Source: CAKSUT01 sp045542335 | Lineage (GTDB): Bacteria; Bacillota; Clostridia; Oscillospirales; CAG-382 | Direction: 5' to 3' | DNA length: 9,455 nt | Assembly: GCA_045542335.1 (NCBI GenBank) | Contig: JAZQKV010000109.1 | Coordinates: 1 to 9,455, forward strand | Shown here: positions 1-6,480 of the stretch, piece by piece | How the letters are laid out: the number at the start of each line of letters is the position of its first letter | Position numbering within the stretch: position 1 is the stretch's first letter | Notes under the pieces: generated by a model | Seen by the model: only the letters and a program-made list of their open reading frames with translations | What the model was told of the DNA's origin: nothing | Database searches by the model: none | Translations under genes and position numbers: made by a program

Positions 1-96
1 TCCACTTTCTGGGGAAGCAGAAAGTGGAACCCCGTAACCCGGTAAGGTTTTTTGAGCTATAAGTTATAAGAGAAAACGAAAAATAGTAGAAAAAAC
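1..96 (+). repeat. Right end of a fold-back mosaic repeat element (copy 1, truncated by the window)
   Basis: This matches the right end of the complete element at 6363-7162 in the same orientation. In order it shows a hairpin (TCCACTTTCT at 1-10 pairing with AGAAAGTGGA at 19-28), the CCCCGTAACCCGGT tract, a small stem followed by T's, the ATAAGTTATAAGAG tail (equivalent to GTAAGTTATGAGGG at 7125-7138), and an A-rich end GTAGAAAAAAC. The first 28 bases are the exact reverse complement of 9323-9350 in the left end of another copy. The rest of this copy lies upstream of the window. There is no coding potential. Assignment to the family is by direct comparison within this window. Confidence 0.8.
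36..53 (+). terminator. Terminator-like hairpin in the repeat right end
   Basis: AACC (36-39) can pair with GGTT (46-49) around CGGTAA, and T's run from 48 to 53. The stem is short and weaker than the equivalent AACCC/GGGTT stem at 7102-7116. It would end a transcript coming from the element or from a gene upstream of the window. Confidence 0.4.
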
Positions 97-142
97 AGGA
101 TAAATCCGTCGGAGAGATGAGCCATAAAATTTAAACCAAGTT

Positions 143-170
143 AAATCGAGCTTGTCTAAAGCTCGATTTT
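143..170. terminator. Hairpin with T-run, possible terminator before hom
   Basis: AAATCGAGCTT (143-153) pairs perfectly with AAGCTCGATTT (159-169) around a five-base loop GTCTA: an 11 bp stem ending in TTTT on the plus strand and AAAA/TTTT symmetric on the other. It may terminate a gene left of the window, or work as part of an attenuator ahead of hom. No leader peptide, T-box AGGGTGGNACCGCG motif or known riboswitch was recognised near it. Confidence 0.5.
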
Positions 171-183
171 AATCAGATACAAG

Positions 184-218
184 GTCAAAACCGAAGTCAT
201 TCTGATTTCGGTTTTGAC
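184..218. other. Second perfect hairpin upstream of hom
   Basis: GTCAAAACCGAA (184-195) pairs with TTCGGTTTTGAC (207-218), a perfect 12 bp stem with an 11-base loop. It is not followed by a T-run, so it is not a simple terminator. Its right arm contains TTGACA (214-219), a consensus -35 hexamer, but no good -10 box sits 16-18 bases after it. It could be an operator, an RNA structure or a degenerate repeat module. Confidence 0.4.
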
Positions 219-254
219 AAGATAAAAATTTACTTTTATTTAGCAGAAATAGAC

Positions 255-283
255 TGTTAAAATTGAATGAAGTGTGGTAGAAT
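255..283 (+). promoter_or_regulatory. Probable promoter of hom operon
   Basis: An extended -10 box TGG-TAGAAT (275-283) lies 61 bases before the hom start codon. The -35 position at 17 bp spacing is TGTTAA (255-260), a weak match, so the call rests mainly on the extended -10. Confidence 0.35.
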
Positions 284-344
284 AAAAAGACCTGTATATT
301 AAAATTTAAAGAGAAAATAAAATTTTCCCGGTTAGGAGCTTGTA

Positions 345-1547
345 ATGATAAATATCGCAATCCTCGGCTTCGGAGTTGTCGGCTCGGGTGTCGAAAAGGT
401 CATCAGACTCAATAACGATTTTTACGCAGAAAGACTTTGCGGCGAAACTCTTAATGTCAAACATATCCTTGATAAAAGAACTTTCCCCGACCATCCACTC
501 GCCGATAGGGTTACTACGGATTTTGATAAAATTATTTCCGACCCCGAGGTCATCGTCGTCGTTGAAACAATGGGTGGCTCTCACCCGGCTTATGAGTTCT
601 CAAAAGCGGCTCTGCTCGCAGGAAAAAATGTCGTAACATCAAATAAAGAGGTCGTGGCGAATTTCGGAACAGAGCTCGTGAAAATTGCCGCTGAAAATGG
701 CGTAAGCTATATGTTTGAAGCAAGCGTTGGAGGCGGCGTACCCGTTATCCGCCCAATGTGGCAGTGCCTTGCCGCCAACCGTATCGAGGAGGTCTACGGC
801 ATACTCAACGGCACTACCAATTATATCCTCACAAAAATGTTCAATGACTCCGAAAGCTTTGAAAATGCCCTTAAACAGGCGCAAAGCCTCGGCTACGCTG
901 AAGCAAATCCCGCCGCAGACGTTGAAGGCCTTGATACCTCCAGAAAAATCTGCATACTTTCTTCCCTTGCTTACGGCAACGCCATTTCCCCCGATAAAGT
1001 CCATTACGAGGGTATGACAAATATCACCTCTTCCGATGTGGATTTCGCCGAAAAACTCGGCTATTCAATCAAACTCCTCGGCAGAAGCGCAAGAGTAGGG
1101 GATAAGGTCTATTGCATCACGGCTCCTTTCTTTGTGAGCTGTGATAACCCAATCGCAGGCGTAAACGACGTTTATAACGGAATCACCGTCAAGGGAAATG
1201 CCGTCGGCGACGTTATGTTTTACGGCAGAGGCGCAGGTAATCTCCCAACCGCAAGCGCAATTATGGCTGATGTCCTCGACATCGCACGCAATTGCACCAA
1301 ATATATCGGCTGGTCAGAAGAAAAAACGGACGGTCTTATGGATACCGCACAGTTTGAACTTCCCCTCTTTGTGCGCACAAGCGCAGATGAGGATGAGATT
1401 TTCTCAATTTTCCCCGAAGCTTGCGTTGTAAAGAGCGACGTAAATCAGGGCGAGCTCGGCTTTATTACGCCAAAGGACGTTGAAGCAAAACTCGTTGAAA
1501 AGATTTCCGGACTTCCCGATGCAAAATGGATTCGTGTGCTTGAATAA
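345..1547 (+). CDS. hom: Homoserine dehydrogenase
   Basis: It catalyses NAD(P)H-dependent reduction of aspartate semialdehyde to homoserine, the branch point to threonine and methionine, in the cytoplasm. The 400-residue protein starts with a Rossmann motif GFGVVG (8-13). It has the SNKEVV motif with Lys101, the ASVGGGVPVI segment (127-136), NGTTNYIL (155-162), and ADVEGLDTSRK (191-201). Glu186, Asp197 and Lys201 have the same spacing (11 and 4) as catalytic Glu208, Asp219 and Lys223 of the yeast enzyme. GAGNLPTASAI follows at 296-306. After about residue 337 there is only a short tail ending GELGFITPKD...WIRVLE, which resembles a reduced ACT domain; threonine feedback is therefore uncertain. 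The ATG at 345 is preceded by TAGGAG (333-338). The sigma gene follows 31 bases downstream, suggesting co-transcription. No frameshift or missing key residue is seen. Confidence 0.95.
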   Translation: MINIAILGFGVVGSGVEKVIRLNNDFYAERLCGETLNVKHILDKRTFPDHPLADRVTTDFDKIISDPEVIVVVETMGGSHPAYEFSKAALLAGKNVVTSNKEVVANFGTELVKIAAENGVSYMFEASVGGGVPVIRPMWQCLAANRIEEVYGILNGTTNYILTKMFNDSESFENALKQAQSLGYAEANPAADVEGLDTSRKICILSSLAYGNAISPDKVHYEGMTNITSSDVDFAEKLGYSIKLLGRSARVGDKVYCITAPFFVSCDNPIAGVNDVYNGITVKGNAVGDVMFYGRGAGNLPTASAIMADVLDIARNCTKYIGWSEEKTDGLMDTAQFELPLFVRTSADEDEIFSIFPEACVVKSDVNQGELGFITPKDVEAKLVEKISGLPDAKWIRVLE

Positions 1548-1578
1548 GCTGCGAATAAAACGTTGAAAGGAGGATAAA

Positions 1579-2073
1579 ATGCCCGAATTTGAGCAAATAT
1601 ATAAGGAATACTATTGGCGTGTCTATGCCTTTTTGCACAAGCTTTGCCGCAGTGAAGCCTTGTGCGAGGAAATGACACAGGAAACCTTCGTTCAGGCATA
1701 TATGTCCTTCTATCGCTATAACGGAAGCTGCACAATTTTCACATGGCTTGCCGCAATCGCAAAAAATACATATTTCAAATATTTGCGCAAAAAGAAATTT
1801 GAAACGGTTGATATTGAACTTTATGTTACCCATGAGGACTCGGACGAACGAAATATGCCCGAGGAAGTGCTCATGAAAAAGCTTGAGCGAGAAAGGGTAA
1901 TAAAGGCAATTGACGGACTTCATAAGAATCAGAGGGACGTTATTGTTTTGAGGATATTTGCTGAGCTTAAATTTTCGGAAATTGCAAAGGTGCTCGGTAT
2001 AAGCGAAAACTCGGCAAAGGTTATTTTCCACAGAGCAAAATCAAAACTCAGAGAGGAGCTTATCGATGAATAA
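1579..2073 (+). CDS. ECF-type RNA polymerase sigma factor
   Basis: This is a 164-residue sigma-70 family protein of the extracytoplasmic-function size class, which directs RNA polymerase to a small set of promoters. Region 2 covers about residues 5-73, including the core-binding and -10 recognition helix around EEMTQETFVQAYMSFYRY (30-47) and the FTWLAAIAKNTYFKYLRKKK stretch. A linker of about 35 residues follows, then region 4 (about 105-160) with the helix-turn-helix SEIAKVLGISENSAKVIFHRAKSKLRE. No extra C-terminal domain is present. The start is fixed by AAAGGAGG (1566-1573), five bases before the ATG. Its last codons overlap the anti-sigma gene by eight bases, the usual arrangement for a translationally coupled sigma/anti-sigma pair. 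The signal it answers cannot be read from the sequence. No obvious autoregulated promoter lies in the 31-base gap after hom, so it probably relies on the hom promoter. Confidence 0.93.
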   Translation: MPEFEQIYKEYYWRVYAFLHKLCRSEALCEEMTQETFVQAYMSFYRYNGSCTIFTWLAAIAKNTYFKYLRKKKFETVDIELYVTHEDSDERNMPEEVLMKKLERERVIKAIDGLHKNQRDVIVLRIFAELKFSEIAKVLGISENSAKVIFHRAKSKLREELIDE

Positions 2074-2401
2074 TTTATCCTGCGAAATCATAAAGGACCT
2101 GATACCGCTTTACGTTGACAAGGCTTCATGCGACGAAACAAACTCCCTCGTGAGAAACCATGTCAAGACTTGCCGCAATTGCAGAAAATATCTTGCAGGC
2201 TGCCGCCGTATAACAAGAACTTCCGAAGAAAATGTGGGCGGCGAGAATCATTACGAAGCATTTTCAAAAAAGCTCAAGGGTCGCCGGAATCTTCGCACAG
2301 GCATCACCGTTGCGGCTCTCCTGCTTGCTCTTGTTAACCTTGCAATGAGTGTCCGCAAGCTTACACGCATTGTTTCGCAGACGAATGAAAAAATCAACTG
2401 A
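2066..2401 (+). CDS. Zinc-finger (HC2-type) membrane anti-sigma factor
   Basis: This 111-residue protein probably holds the preceding sigma factor inactive at the membrane. Residues 1-45 form a small zinc-binding anti-sigma domain: Cys6 in SCEIIKDLIPLYVD, then HVKTCRNC with His32, Cys36 and Cys39, matching the H-x3-C-x2-C signature of ZAS/zf-HC2 proteins. A charged linker (46-77) leads to one hydrophobic segment, about 78-95 (ITVAALLLALVNLAMSV), and a 16-residue basic tail. That places the zinc domain in the cytoplasm. The outer part is almost absent, so signal sensing by regulated proteolysis in a large extracytoplasmic domain is unlikely; a partner protein or direct zinc/thiol sensing would fit better (inference). 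The ATG at 2066 lies inside the sigma gene, within the TCGATGAATAA overlap, and GAGAGGAG about ten bases upstream serves as ribosome binding site. Confidence 0.88.
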   Translation: MNNLSCEIIKDLIPLYVDKASCDETNSLVRNHVKTCRNCRKYLAGCRRITRTSEENVGGENHYEAFSKKLKGRRNLRTGITVAALLLALVNLAMSVRKLTRIVSQTNEKIN

Positions 2402-2415
2402 AAAGAAAGTTTGAT

Positions 2416-2428
2416 TTTGTGGCACAAA
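2416..2428. promoter_or_regulatory. 13-base palindrome between anti-sigma and acyl-CoA synthetase genes
   Basis: TTTGTG-G-CACAAA is a perfect inverted repeat with a one-base centre, 62 bases before the acyl-CoA synthetase start. It overlaps the only -35-like hexamer there (TTGATT, 2411-2416). No convincing -10 is placed at 16-18 bp, although the stretch 2441-2455 is very AT-rich. It could be an operator controlling the synthetase gene. It is short and may be chance. Confidence 0.25.
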
Positions 2429-2490
2429 TTTGTAAAAAGCAATTTTTATATATTATTTGCGAGTAAAAATATTGTAAGGAGTCAGCATTT

Positions 2491-4203
2491 ATGACCGATA
2501 ACAAAGTTTATGACGTGAAATTCGTTTCAACAATCAGAGAGCTTGTGGAAACAAGCGTGAGGGATTATCCTGAAAGGCTTGCATTTATGTGGCGTGAGGG
2601 CGGCGAGAAAGAGTTTTCTGTCACATACGAACAGCTTCTCGGCGAAATCAAGGCACTTTCCACAGCACTCAATTCCATGGGCTATCAGGGAAAAAGAGTG
2701 GCTGTAACCGGTAAGAACAGCTATCTCTGGATGCTTTCCTATCTTGCGGTTACCTGCGGAACAGGCGTTGTTGTGCCCATTGATAAGGACCTCAAGGCAG
2801 ACGACGTTGCCGGCATTATCGGAATGTCCGAAACGGATCTTCTCATTTATTCTGCCGAAAAGCAGAGCATGGTTGATGAGCTTTGCGTGCATTGCGAAAA
2901 GATTTGCATGAGCGAAATTGCCGCGCTTATTTCAAAGGGCAAGGAGCTTCTTGACGGCGGCGACACCTCTTATGCAGACCATTTTATAAATCCGAAAGCT
3001 TTGGGTGCGCTTCTTTACACCTCCGGAACAACCGGCGTTGCCAAGGGCGTTATGCTCAGCCAATACAACATTTGCTGGGACATTGCCGGCGTTCTCAAGA
3101 GATTCAGACTGACCCATGAGGACAGAAGCCTTGCACTTTTGCCGCTTCACCACACATATGAGTGTACCTGCGAGCTTGCTTTTCTTTATTCCGGCGCGTG
3201 CATTGCATACAGCGAGGGACTTCGCCATATGTTGAAGGAGTTCAAAGCATATAGTCCCACCGTTCTTATAGCTGTTCCGCTTCTTCTTGAAAAATTCCAT
3301 TCAAACATTTTGAAGAAGCTTGCCGAGGTAAAGGGCGGCATGGTTATGTTCAACGCCGGAAAGATGGTTCTTTCGGTTTCGGATAAGCTCAAGGACATTC
3401 TTGCGCCAAAGCTTTTTGCAAAAATTCACGACACTTTCGGCGGAAAGCTTAAGATTATCCTCTGCGGTGCGGCATCTCTTGACCCCAAAATTTTTGAGGA
3501 CTACGAGAAGATGGGCTTCCGCATTTACAACGGCTACGGCCTCACCGAAACAGCTCCCATTTGCGTTATGCACGACGACAATGTGAGAAATTCCCGCACA
3601 GTCGGCTATCCTGTCTGCGGCATGAAAGCAAAGCTTGACAACGTGAATGAGGAGGGGGTAGGCGAGCTTTGCGTGATGGGCGAAAACGTTATGCTTGGCT
3701 ATTACAACGACCCCGAGGAAACCGCAAAGGTGCTCAAGGACGGTTGGTTCCACACAGGTGACCTTGCAAAACAGCAGCCTGACGGACAGTATTCAATTGT
3801 TGGCAGAACAAAGAGCATGATTGTGACCAAGAACGGCAAAAAGGTTTTCCCCGAGGAAATTGAAACGCTTGTCAAGAAATCCAAGTTCATTTCCGAGTGC
3901 CTTGTGGTGGGCGAGGAGGACGAGGCAGGCAATGTCGTGGTTGCAATCCGCATTTTCCCCAATTTTGAGGAGCTTGACAAAAAGCTTGCCGAGGACGGAA
4001 TTACAAAGCCGGCAGCCGGTGTAGGCGACAGCGGAGAATATGACGAGGCTGTTAAAAAGGCGATGAAAGACATTGTTCTTGGGGTCAACGAAAAGATGCC
4101 TGCTTACAAAGCTGTTCACAAAATTTCCGTTCGTTACACGGAATTTGAAAAGACAACAACTCAGAAAATCAAGCGCAACGCAAAGGAAAATATTGAAGAA
4201 TAG
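2491..4203 (+). CDS. AMP-forming acyl-CoA synthetase (long-chain fatty acid-CoA ligase-like)
   Basis: This is a member of the ANL adenylating superfamily: it activates a carboxylic acid with ATP to an acyl-adenylate, then transfers it to CoA or a carrier thiol. The 570-residue length fits the family. The P-loop YTSGTTGVAKG lies at 176-186, a second motif LLPLHHTYE at 217-224, YGLTETAP at 349-356, GWFHTGD at 418-424, the hinge GRTKSMIVTKNGKKVFPEEIE around 438-458, and the C-terminal catalytic lysine in TTTQKIKR (Lys559). All core motifs are intact. The closest style is FAA1/FadD15-like long-chain acyl-CoA ligases, but the substrate cannot be fixed from sequence. There is no signal peptide or membrane segment, so it is likely cytoplasmic or membrane-associated. 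The ATG at 2491 is preceded by AAGGAG (2476-2481). It is 89 bases after the anti-sigma gene and ends in its own strong terminator, so it is probably a separate unit or the last gene of the operon. Confidence 0.92.
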   Translation: MTDNKVYDVKFVSTIRELVETSVRDYPERLAFMWREGGEKEFSVTYEQLLGEIKALSTALNSMGYQGKRVAVTGKNSYLWMLSYLAVTCGTGVVVPIDKDLKADDVAGIIGMSETDLLIYSAEKQSMVDELCVHCEKICMSEIAALISKGKELLDGGDTSYADHFINPKALGALLYTSGTTGVAKGVMLSQYNICWDIAGVLKRFRLTHEDRSLALLPLHHTYECTCELAFLYSGACIAYSEGLRHMLKEFKAYSPTVLIAVPLLLEKFHSNILKKLAEVKGGMVMFNAGKMVLSVSDKLKDILAPKLFAKIHDTFGGKLKIILCGAASLDPKIFEDYEKMGFRIYNGYGLTETAPICVMHDDNVRNSRTVGYPVCGMKAKLDNVNEEGVGELCVMGENVMLGYYNDPEETAKVLKDGWFHTGDLAKQQPDGQYSIVGRTKSMIVTKNGKKVFPEEIETLVKKSKFISECLVVGEEDEAGNVVVAIRIFPNFEELDKKLAEDGITKPAAGVGDSGEYDEAVKKAMKDIVLGVNEKMPAYKAVHKISVRYTEFEKTTTQKIKRNAKENIEE

Positions 4204-4214
4204 TTATAAAGCGA

Positions 4215-4251
4215 GGGGGGAAGTTCCGTGTGAGCTTCCCCCGATTTTTTT
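4215..4251 (+). terminator. Rho-independent terminator of the acyl-CoA synthetase gene
   Basis: GGGGGAAG (4216-4223) pairs with CTTCCCCC (4235-4242), followed after GA by seven T's (4245-4251). It begins 12 bases after the stop codon. Confidence 0.9.
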
Positions 4252-4270
4252 GCGCTGACAGGGTTTTATA

Positions 4271-4336
4271 ACCGTTCAAACGTTAAGGTTTTTCAAGGAA
4301 TAAGTCATGAGGAATAACGAGAAAACAGGAGAAAAC
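4271..4336 (+). repeat. Worn relic of the repeat element right end
   Basis: This stretch aligns along its length with the right end of copy 1 (about 31-96). Shared blocks in order are CCGT, AAGGTTTTT, ATAAGT-AT-AG (4300-4312), ACGA-AAA and a final AG-AG..AAAAC. The 4301-4320 part is also close to the reverse complement of the tandem unit at 9271-9287. The hairpin modules are missing or decayed. It lies exactly between two converging genes, and its A-rich end supplies the T-run of the minus-strand terminator beside it. Confidence 0.5.
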
Positions 4337-4365
4337 TAAAAAGGGTTGCTTTTAAAAAGCAACCC
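4332..4365 (-). terminator. Rho-independent terminator of the quinone oxidoreductase gene
   Basis: On the minus strand GGGTTGCTTTT (complement of 4355-4365) pairs with AAAAGCAACCC (4343-4353). It is followed by TTTTTAGTTTTC (4342 down to 4331). It starts about 20 bases after the stop codon. The T-run falls inside the repeat relic. Confidence 0.85.
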
Positions 4366-4384
4366 CCTCTTGGTAAAACAAATT

Positions 4385-5344
4385 TTATCTTACGTTGAGA
4401 ATAACCTTGCCGACGTTCTTGTTGGCACGAAGCACCTCTTGCGCTTTGTCAGCGTTTTCAAGAGGGAAACGTGCGTAAATGAGAGGCTTGAATGTACCCT
4501 CTGTGATGCGGGGAAGAATCTTTTCCTCAAGCTCAGCCATAATCTCATTTTTCTCGGCAACTGTCCTTGAACGAAGCGTGCTTCCAATGAGCTTCAGACG
4601 TTTTCCGAGAAGTGCACGCAGATCGATTGTCGTTTCTGTGCCTGCAAGTGTTGCAATCATAACCCATCTTCCGAAACGCTCAAGCATCGCAAAATGGCGT
4701 CCAAGGTCTGCTCCTGCAACGCAGTCAAGCACCATGTTCACCTTTTCCTGCTCAAAAACTTCGTCAAGATTCTCCTTTTTGGAGTTGACAATTCTGTCTG
4801 CACCAAGGTTCTTTATAGCTTGCGCCTTTTCGTCACTTCTCACGGTTACAACAACTCTTGCGCCCATGAGCTTTGCAATTTGCGTCGCCGCAATGCCAAC
4901 TCCGCTTGCGCCTGCGTGAATGAGAACGGTTTCGCCCTCTTTGAGCGCACCCTCATATTTAAGGTTGAGGTATGCAGTTGCGTATGCTTCGGGGATGCAA
5001 GCTCCCTCCTCAAAGGTCATTTTCTCGGGAAGCTTCATGCACATTCCCTCGCTTACTGTGCAATACTCGGAATAGCCTCCGCCGCCAAGCAGGGTGCAAA
5101 CCCTGTCGCCGACCTTGAGCTTTGTGCAGCCTTCGCCAACTTTTTCAACGATGCCTGCCGCTTCAAGTCCGCACCAGGGGGGACAGCCTTCGGGCGAGGG
5201 GTATGTTCCGTCCTTTTGGAGAAGGTCAGCACGGTTTACTCCGGCGGCGTGGATTTGTATGAGAACTTCTCCTTTTTTTGGTGTCGGAGTTTCGACATCA
5301 GTCCAGAGAAAATCGTTATTTGAATCTAAAATCATTGCTTTCAT
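4385..5344 (-). CDS. PIG3-like NAD(P)H quinone oxidoreductase (zinc-free MDR family)
   Basis: This is a 319-residue medium-chain reductase that transfers hydride from NAD(P)H to quinone-like or enone acceptors. It carries the hallmarks of the PIG3/TP53I3 subgroup: GVNRAD (35-40), a Gly-Leu-Glu turn at 59-61, GDRVCTLLGGGGYSEY (79-94), the nucleotide motif HAGASGVG (143-150) and GSTLRSR (254-260). There are no catalytic or structural zinc ligands, as expected for quinone reductases. The length and both ends match the family, with no signal peptide, so it is cytoplasmic. The ATG at 5344 is preceded on the minus strand by AAGGAG (5355-5360), and a TGTTATAAT extended -10 lies further upstream. It is a single-gene unit, convergent with the acyl-CoA synthetase and divergent from the SGNH hydrolase. 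The substrate is unknown; a role in detoxifying reactive carbonyls or quinones is inference. Confidence 0.9.
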   Translation of the reverse strand: MKAMILDSNNDFLWTDVETPTPKKGEVLIQIHAAGVNRADLLQKDGTYPSPEGCPPWCGLEAAGIVEKVGEGCTKLKVGDRVCTLLGGGGYSEYCTVSEGMCMKLPEKMTFEEGACIPEAYATAYLNLKYEGALKEGETVLIHAGASGVGIAATQIAKLMGARVVVTVRSDEKAQAIKNLGADRIVNSKKENLDEVFEQEKVNMVLDCVAGADLGRHFAMLERFGRWVMIATLAGTETTIDLRALLGKRLKLIGSTLRSRTVAEKNEIMAELEEKILPRITEGTFKPLIYARFPLENADKAQEVLRANKNVGKVILNVR

Positions 5345-5394
5345 GGTTTGTTCTCTCCTTACTCAAGATTTAAAATTTCAAACACATTATTATC

Positions 5395-5403
5395 ATTATA
5401 ACA
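5395..5403 (-). promoter_or_regulatory. Extended -10 of the quinone oxidoreductase gene
   Basis: On the minus strand this reads TGTTATAAT, a perfect -10 with the TGn extension, about 50 bases upstream of the start codon. The -35 position is poor (TAGATT at 17 bp), which an extended -10 can tolerate. Confidence 0.6.
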
Positions 5404-5433
5404 GGCAATTGTTTCAAAATCTACCTCAATTTA

Positions 5434-5442
5434 TGTTATAAT
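5434..5442 (+). promoter_or_regulatory. Second TGTTATAAT box, opposite strand
   Basis: The same nine bases as the box at 5395-5403, pointing the other way. A transcript from here would have a leader of about 235 bases before the SGNH hydrolase. No clean -35 is present (TTTCAA at 19 bp). It may be a second promoter for the hydrolase or an untranslated RNA. Confidence 0.35.
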
Positions 5443-5621
5443 GCTTCATAGTAAAATTGTTCAAAGCAGACACTTAACAGCTGTAATTTTCCTCGCAGGC
5501 ACGAAGCATATTTGAAAATCAGGCAACACGCACAACAAAGGCATGAGCGTTTGAATCCATGCTTGAATTTACGGCACATTCAAAGAACCTGAAAATTCAC
5601 AAAAATAACTTTATTTTCCAC

Positions 5622-5639
5622 CATTCAAAGTGCTATAAT
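5622..5639 (+). promoter_or_regulatory. Proximal promoter of the SGNH hydrolase gene
   Basis: TGC-TATAAT (5631-5639) is an extended -10 box 45 bases before the start codon; the -35 position is weak (TTATTT at 5611-5616). The copy of CATTCAAAG at 5622-5630 abuts the box, and a second lies 45 bases upstream. A regulator binding these repeats could control the promoter (inference). Confidence 0.6.
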
Positions 5640-5684
5640 ACAGGCAGTTGTGCAAGAACATAACGGAACAAGGAGGAAAATAAC

Positions 5685-6308
5685 ATGGCTAAAATACTTT
5701 TTCAGGGCGATTCCATAACAGACTGCGGCAGAAGCCGGGAGGACAACAACCAGATTGGACAAGGTTATCCCCGACTTGTCAAGGCAAGGCTTTGCTTTGA
5801 TCATCCCGGTGAGCACACCTTTCTCAACAGAGGCATCAGCGGCAACCGTGTTGTAGACATTTATGCAAGAATCAAGTCTGACATAATCAATCTTGAGCCT
5901 GATTACATGAGCATACTCATCGGCGTAAACGACGTATGGCACGAAGCTGCGCACAAGAACGGCGTTGATGCGCCCAAATACGAGAAGATATACGATATGC
6001 TCATCACCGAGGTCAGGGAGGCGCTTCCGAACATAAGGATAGCAATTTTTGAGCCATTCGTTTTAAAAGGCACTGCGAATGCAGACAACTGGGAATTCTT
6101 CAGCTCCGAGGTGGCTCTCCGTGCGCAGGCGGCAAAGAGGATTGCCGAAAAGCATGGTCTTGTATTTATTCCCTTGCAGGAAAAGTTTGACAAGCTTTGC
6201 GAAATCATGCCTCCGTATTATTGGGCAGGAGATGGTGTTCACCCCACCGCAGCAGGTCACGAGCTTATCACCCGTGAATGGATTCGGGCATTTGAGAATA
6301 TGCAATAA
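5685..6308 (+). CDS. SGNH/GDSL-family esterase (lysophospholipase L1/acetyl esterase-like)
   Basis: This is a 207-residue serine hydrolase. The four SGNH blocks are visible: block I FQGDSITD with nucleophile Ser10; block II NRGISGNRV with Gly50; block III IGVNDVW with Asn82; and block V GDGVHPTAAGH with catalytic Asp183 and His186. The LIGVNDVWHE and EPFVLKG stretches, and the YYWAGDGVHPT ending, resemble small intracellular carbohydrate acetyl esterases of gut Clostridia. The substrate (acetylated sugar, lysophospholipid or other ester) is not determined. There is no signal peptide or transmembrane segment, so the enzyme should be cytoplasmic. The ATG at 5685 is preceded by AAGGAGG (5670-5676). 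It is a single-gene unit with its own promoter and a strong terminator. Its 3' end faces the repeat element. Nothing is truncated. Confidence 0.92.
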   Translation: MAKILFQGDSITDCGRSREDNNQIGQGYPRLVKARLCFDHPGEHTFLNRGISGNRVVDIYARIKSDIINLEPDYMSILIGVNDVWHEAAHKNGVDAPKYEKIYDMLITEVREALPNIRIAIFEPFVLKGTANADNWEFFSSEVALRAQAAKRIAEKHGLVFIPLQEKFDKLCEIMPPYYWAGDGVHPTAAGHELITREWIRAFENMQ

Positions 6309-6320
6309 CATTTTAAATTG

Positions 6321-6358
6321 CTTCGGGCAGGCTTTTAATGGCTTGCCCGAAGTTTTTT
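6321..6358 (+). terminator. Rho-independent terminator of the SGNH hydrolase gene
   Basis: CTTCGGGCAGGC (6321-6332) pairs with GCTTGCCCGAAG (6341-6352), 12 bp with one G-T pair and an eight-base loop, followed by six T's (6353-6358). It starts 12 bases after the stop codon and ends just before the repeat element. Confidence 0.93.
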
Positions 6359-6393
6359 GGGTCTTTTTCTTATTTGATCTATCCCTCATAACG

Positions 6394-6421
6394 TATAATT
6401 GTTCTGTTCTCTGCCGAGAAC
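6394..6421 (+). promoter_or_regulatory. Element left-end TATAAT box and adjoining hairpin
   Basis: TATAAT (6394-6399) is followed seven bases later by GTTCTC-TGCC-GAGAAC (6406-6421), so the hairpin would sit at the very 5' end of a transcript. The same box, spacing and hairpin occur three times at 9157-9316. No good -35 is visible. Promoter activity is inference. Confidence 0.4.
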
Positions 6422-6427
6422 GAGGGT

Positions 6428-6470
6428 GTTCATTTCTGCTCTCGAAGTTGCAAGCAACTATGAAATGAAC
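6428..6470. repeat. Variable-stem hairpin module of copy 2, left arm
   Basis: GTTCATTT (6428-6435) pairs with AAATGAAC (6463-6470). Nested in the loop is a second hairpin, AGTTGC-AA-GCAACT (6446-6459). It occupies the same place as the GTTACTTTCTGC stem at 7066-7093 and the TCCACTTTCT stem at 9323-9350, with different but self-complementary arms. Confidence 0.75.
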
Positions 6471-6480
6471 CAAAGATGCG

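Larger units (their letters stand above)
5345..5684. other. Divergent intergenic region with promoters, no gene
   Basis: This is a 340-base AT-rich spacer between the minus-strand reductase and the plus-strand hydrolase. I see no ORF with a ribosome binding site and no terminator. It contains one minus-strand and two plus-strand extended -10 boxes (listed separately). It also has a direct repeat CATTCAAAG at 5577-5585 and 5622-5630, with TTTGAAT (5550-5556) in the opposite orientation. The 190 bases from 5443 to 5633 otherwise have no recognised function. Confidence 0.5.

Noticed and set aside
214..242. Promoter from TTGACA at 214-219
   Set aside because: The hexamer is perfect, but the -10 position reads TATTTA, and the box lies in a hairpin arm. 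The extended -10 at 275-283 is preferred.
143..344. T-box or amino acid riboswitch ahead of hom
   Set aside because: No T-box consensus, no specifier-loop features and no other known aptamer core seen; only simple hairpins.
1465..2031. 188-codon open frame opposite the sigma factor gene
   Set aside because: Shadow of the sigma gene; no domain or start signal.
4694..5323. 209-codon open frame opposite the quinone oxidoreductase gene
   Set aside because: Antisense to a gene with a full set of family motifs; no start signals and no recognisable domain.
6079..6468. 129-codon frame ending in a peptide like ITYNCSVLCRERG, echoed at 8959-9198 as IAYNCSVLYRER
   Set aside because: The shared peptide is only the translation of the repeat's CATAACTTATAATTGTTCTG block. 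Both frames begin inside real genes in another frame.
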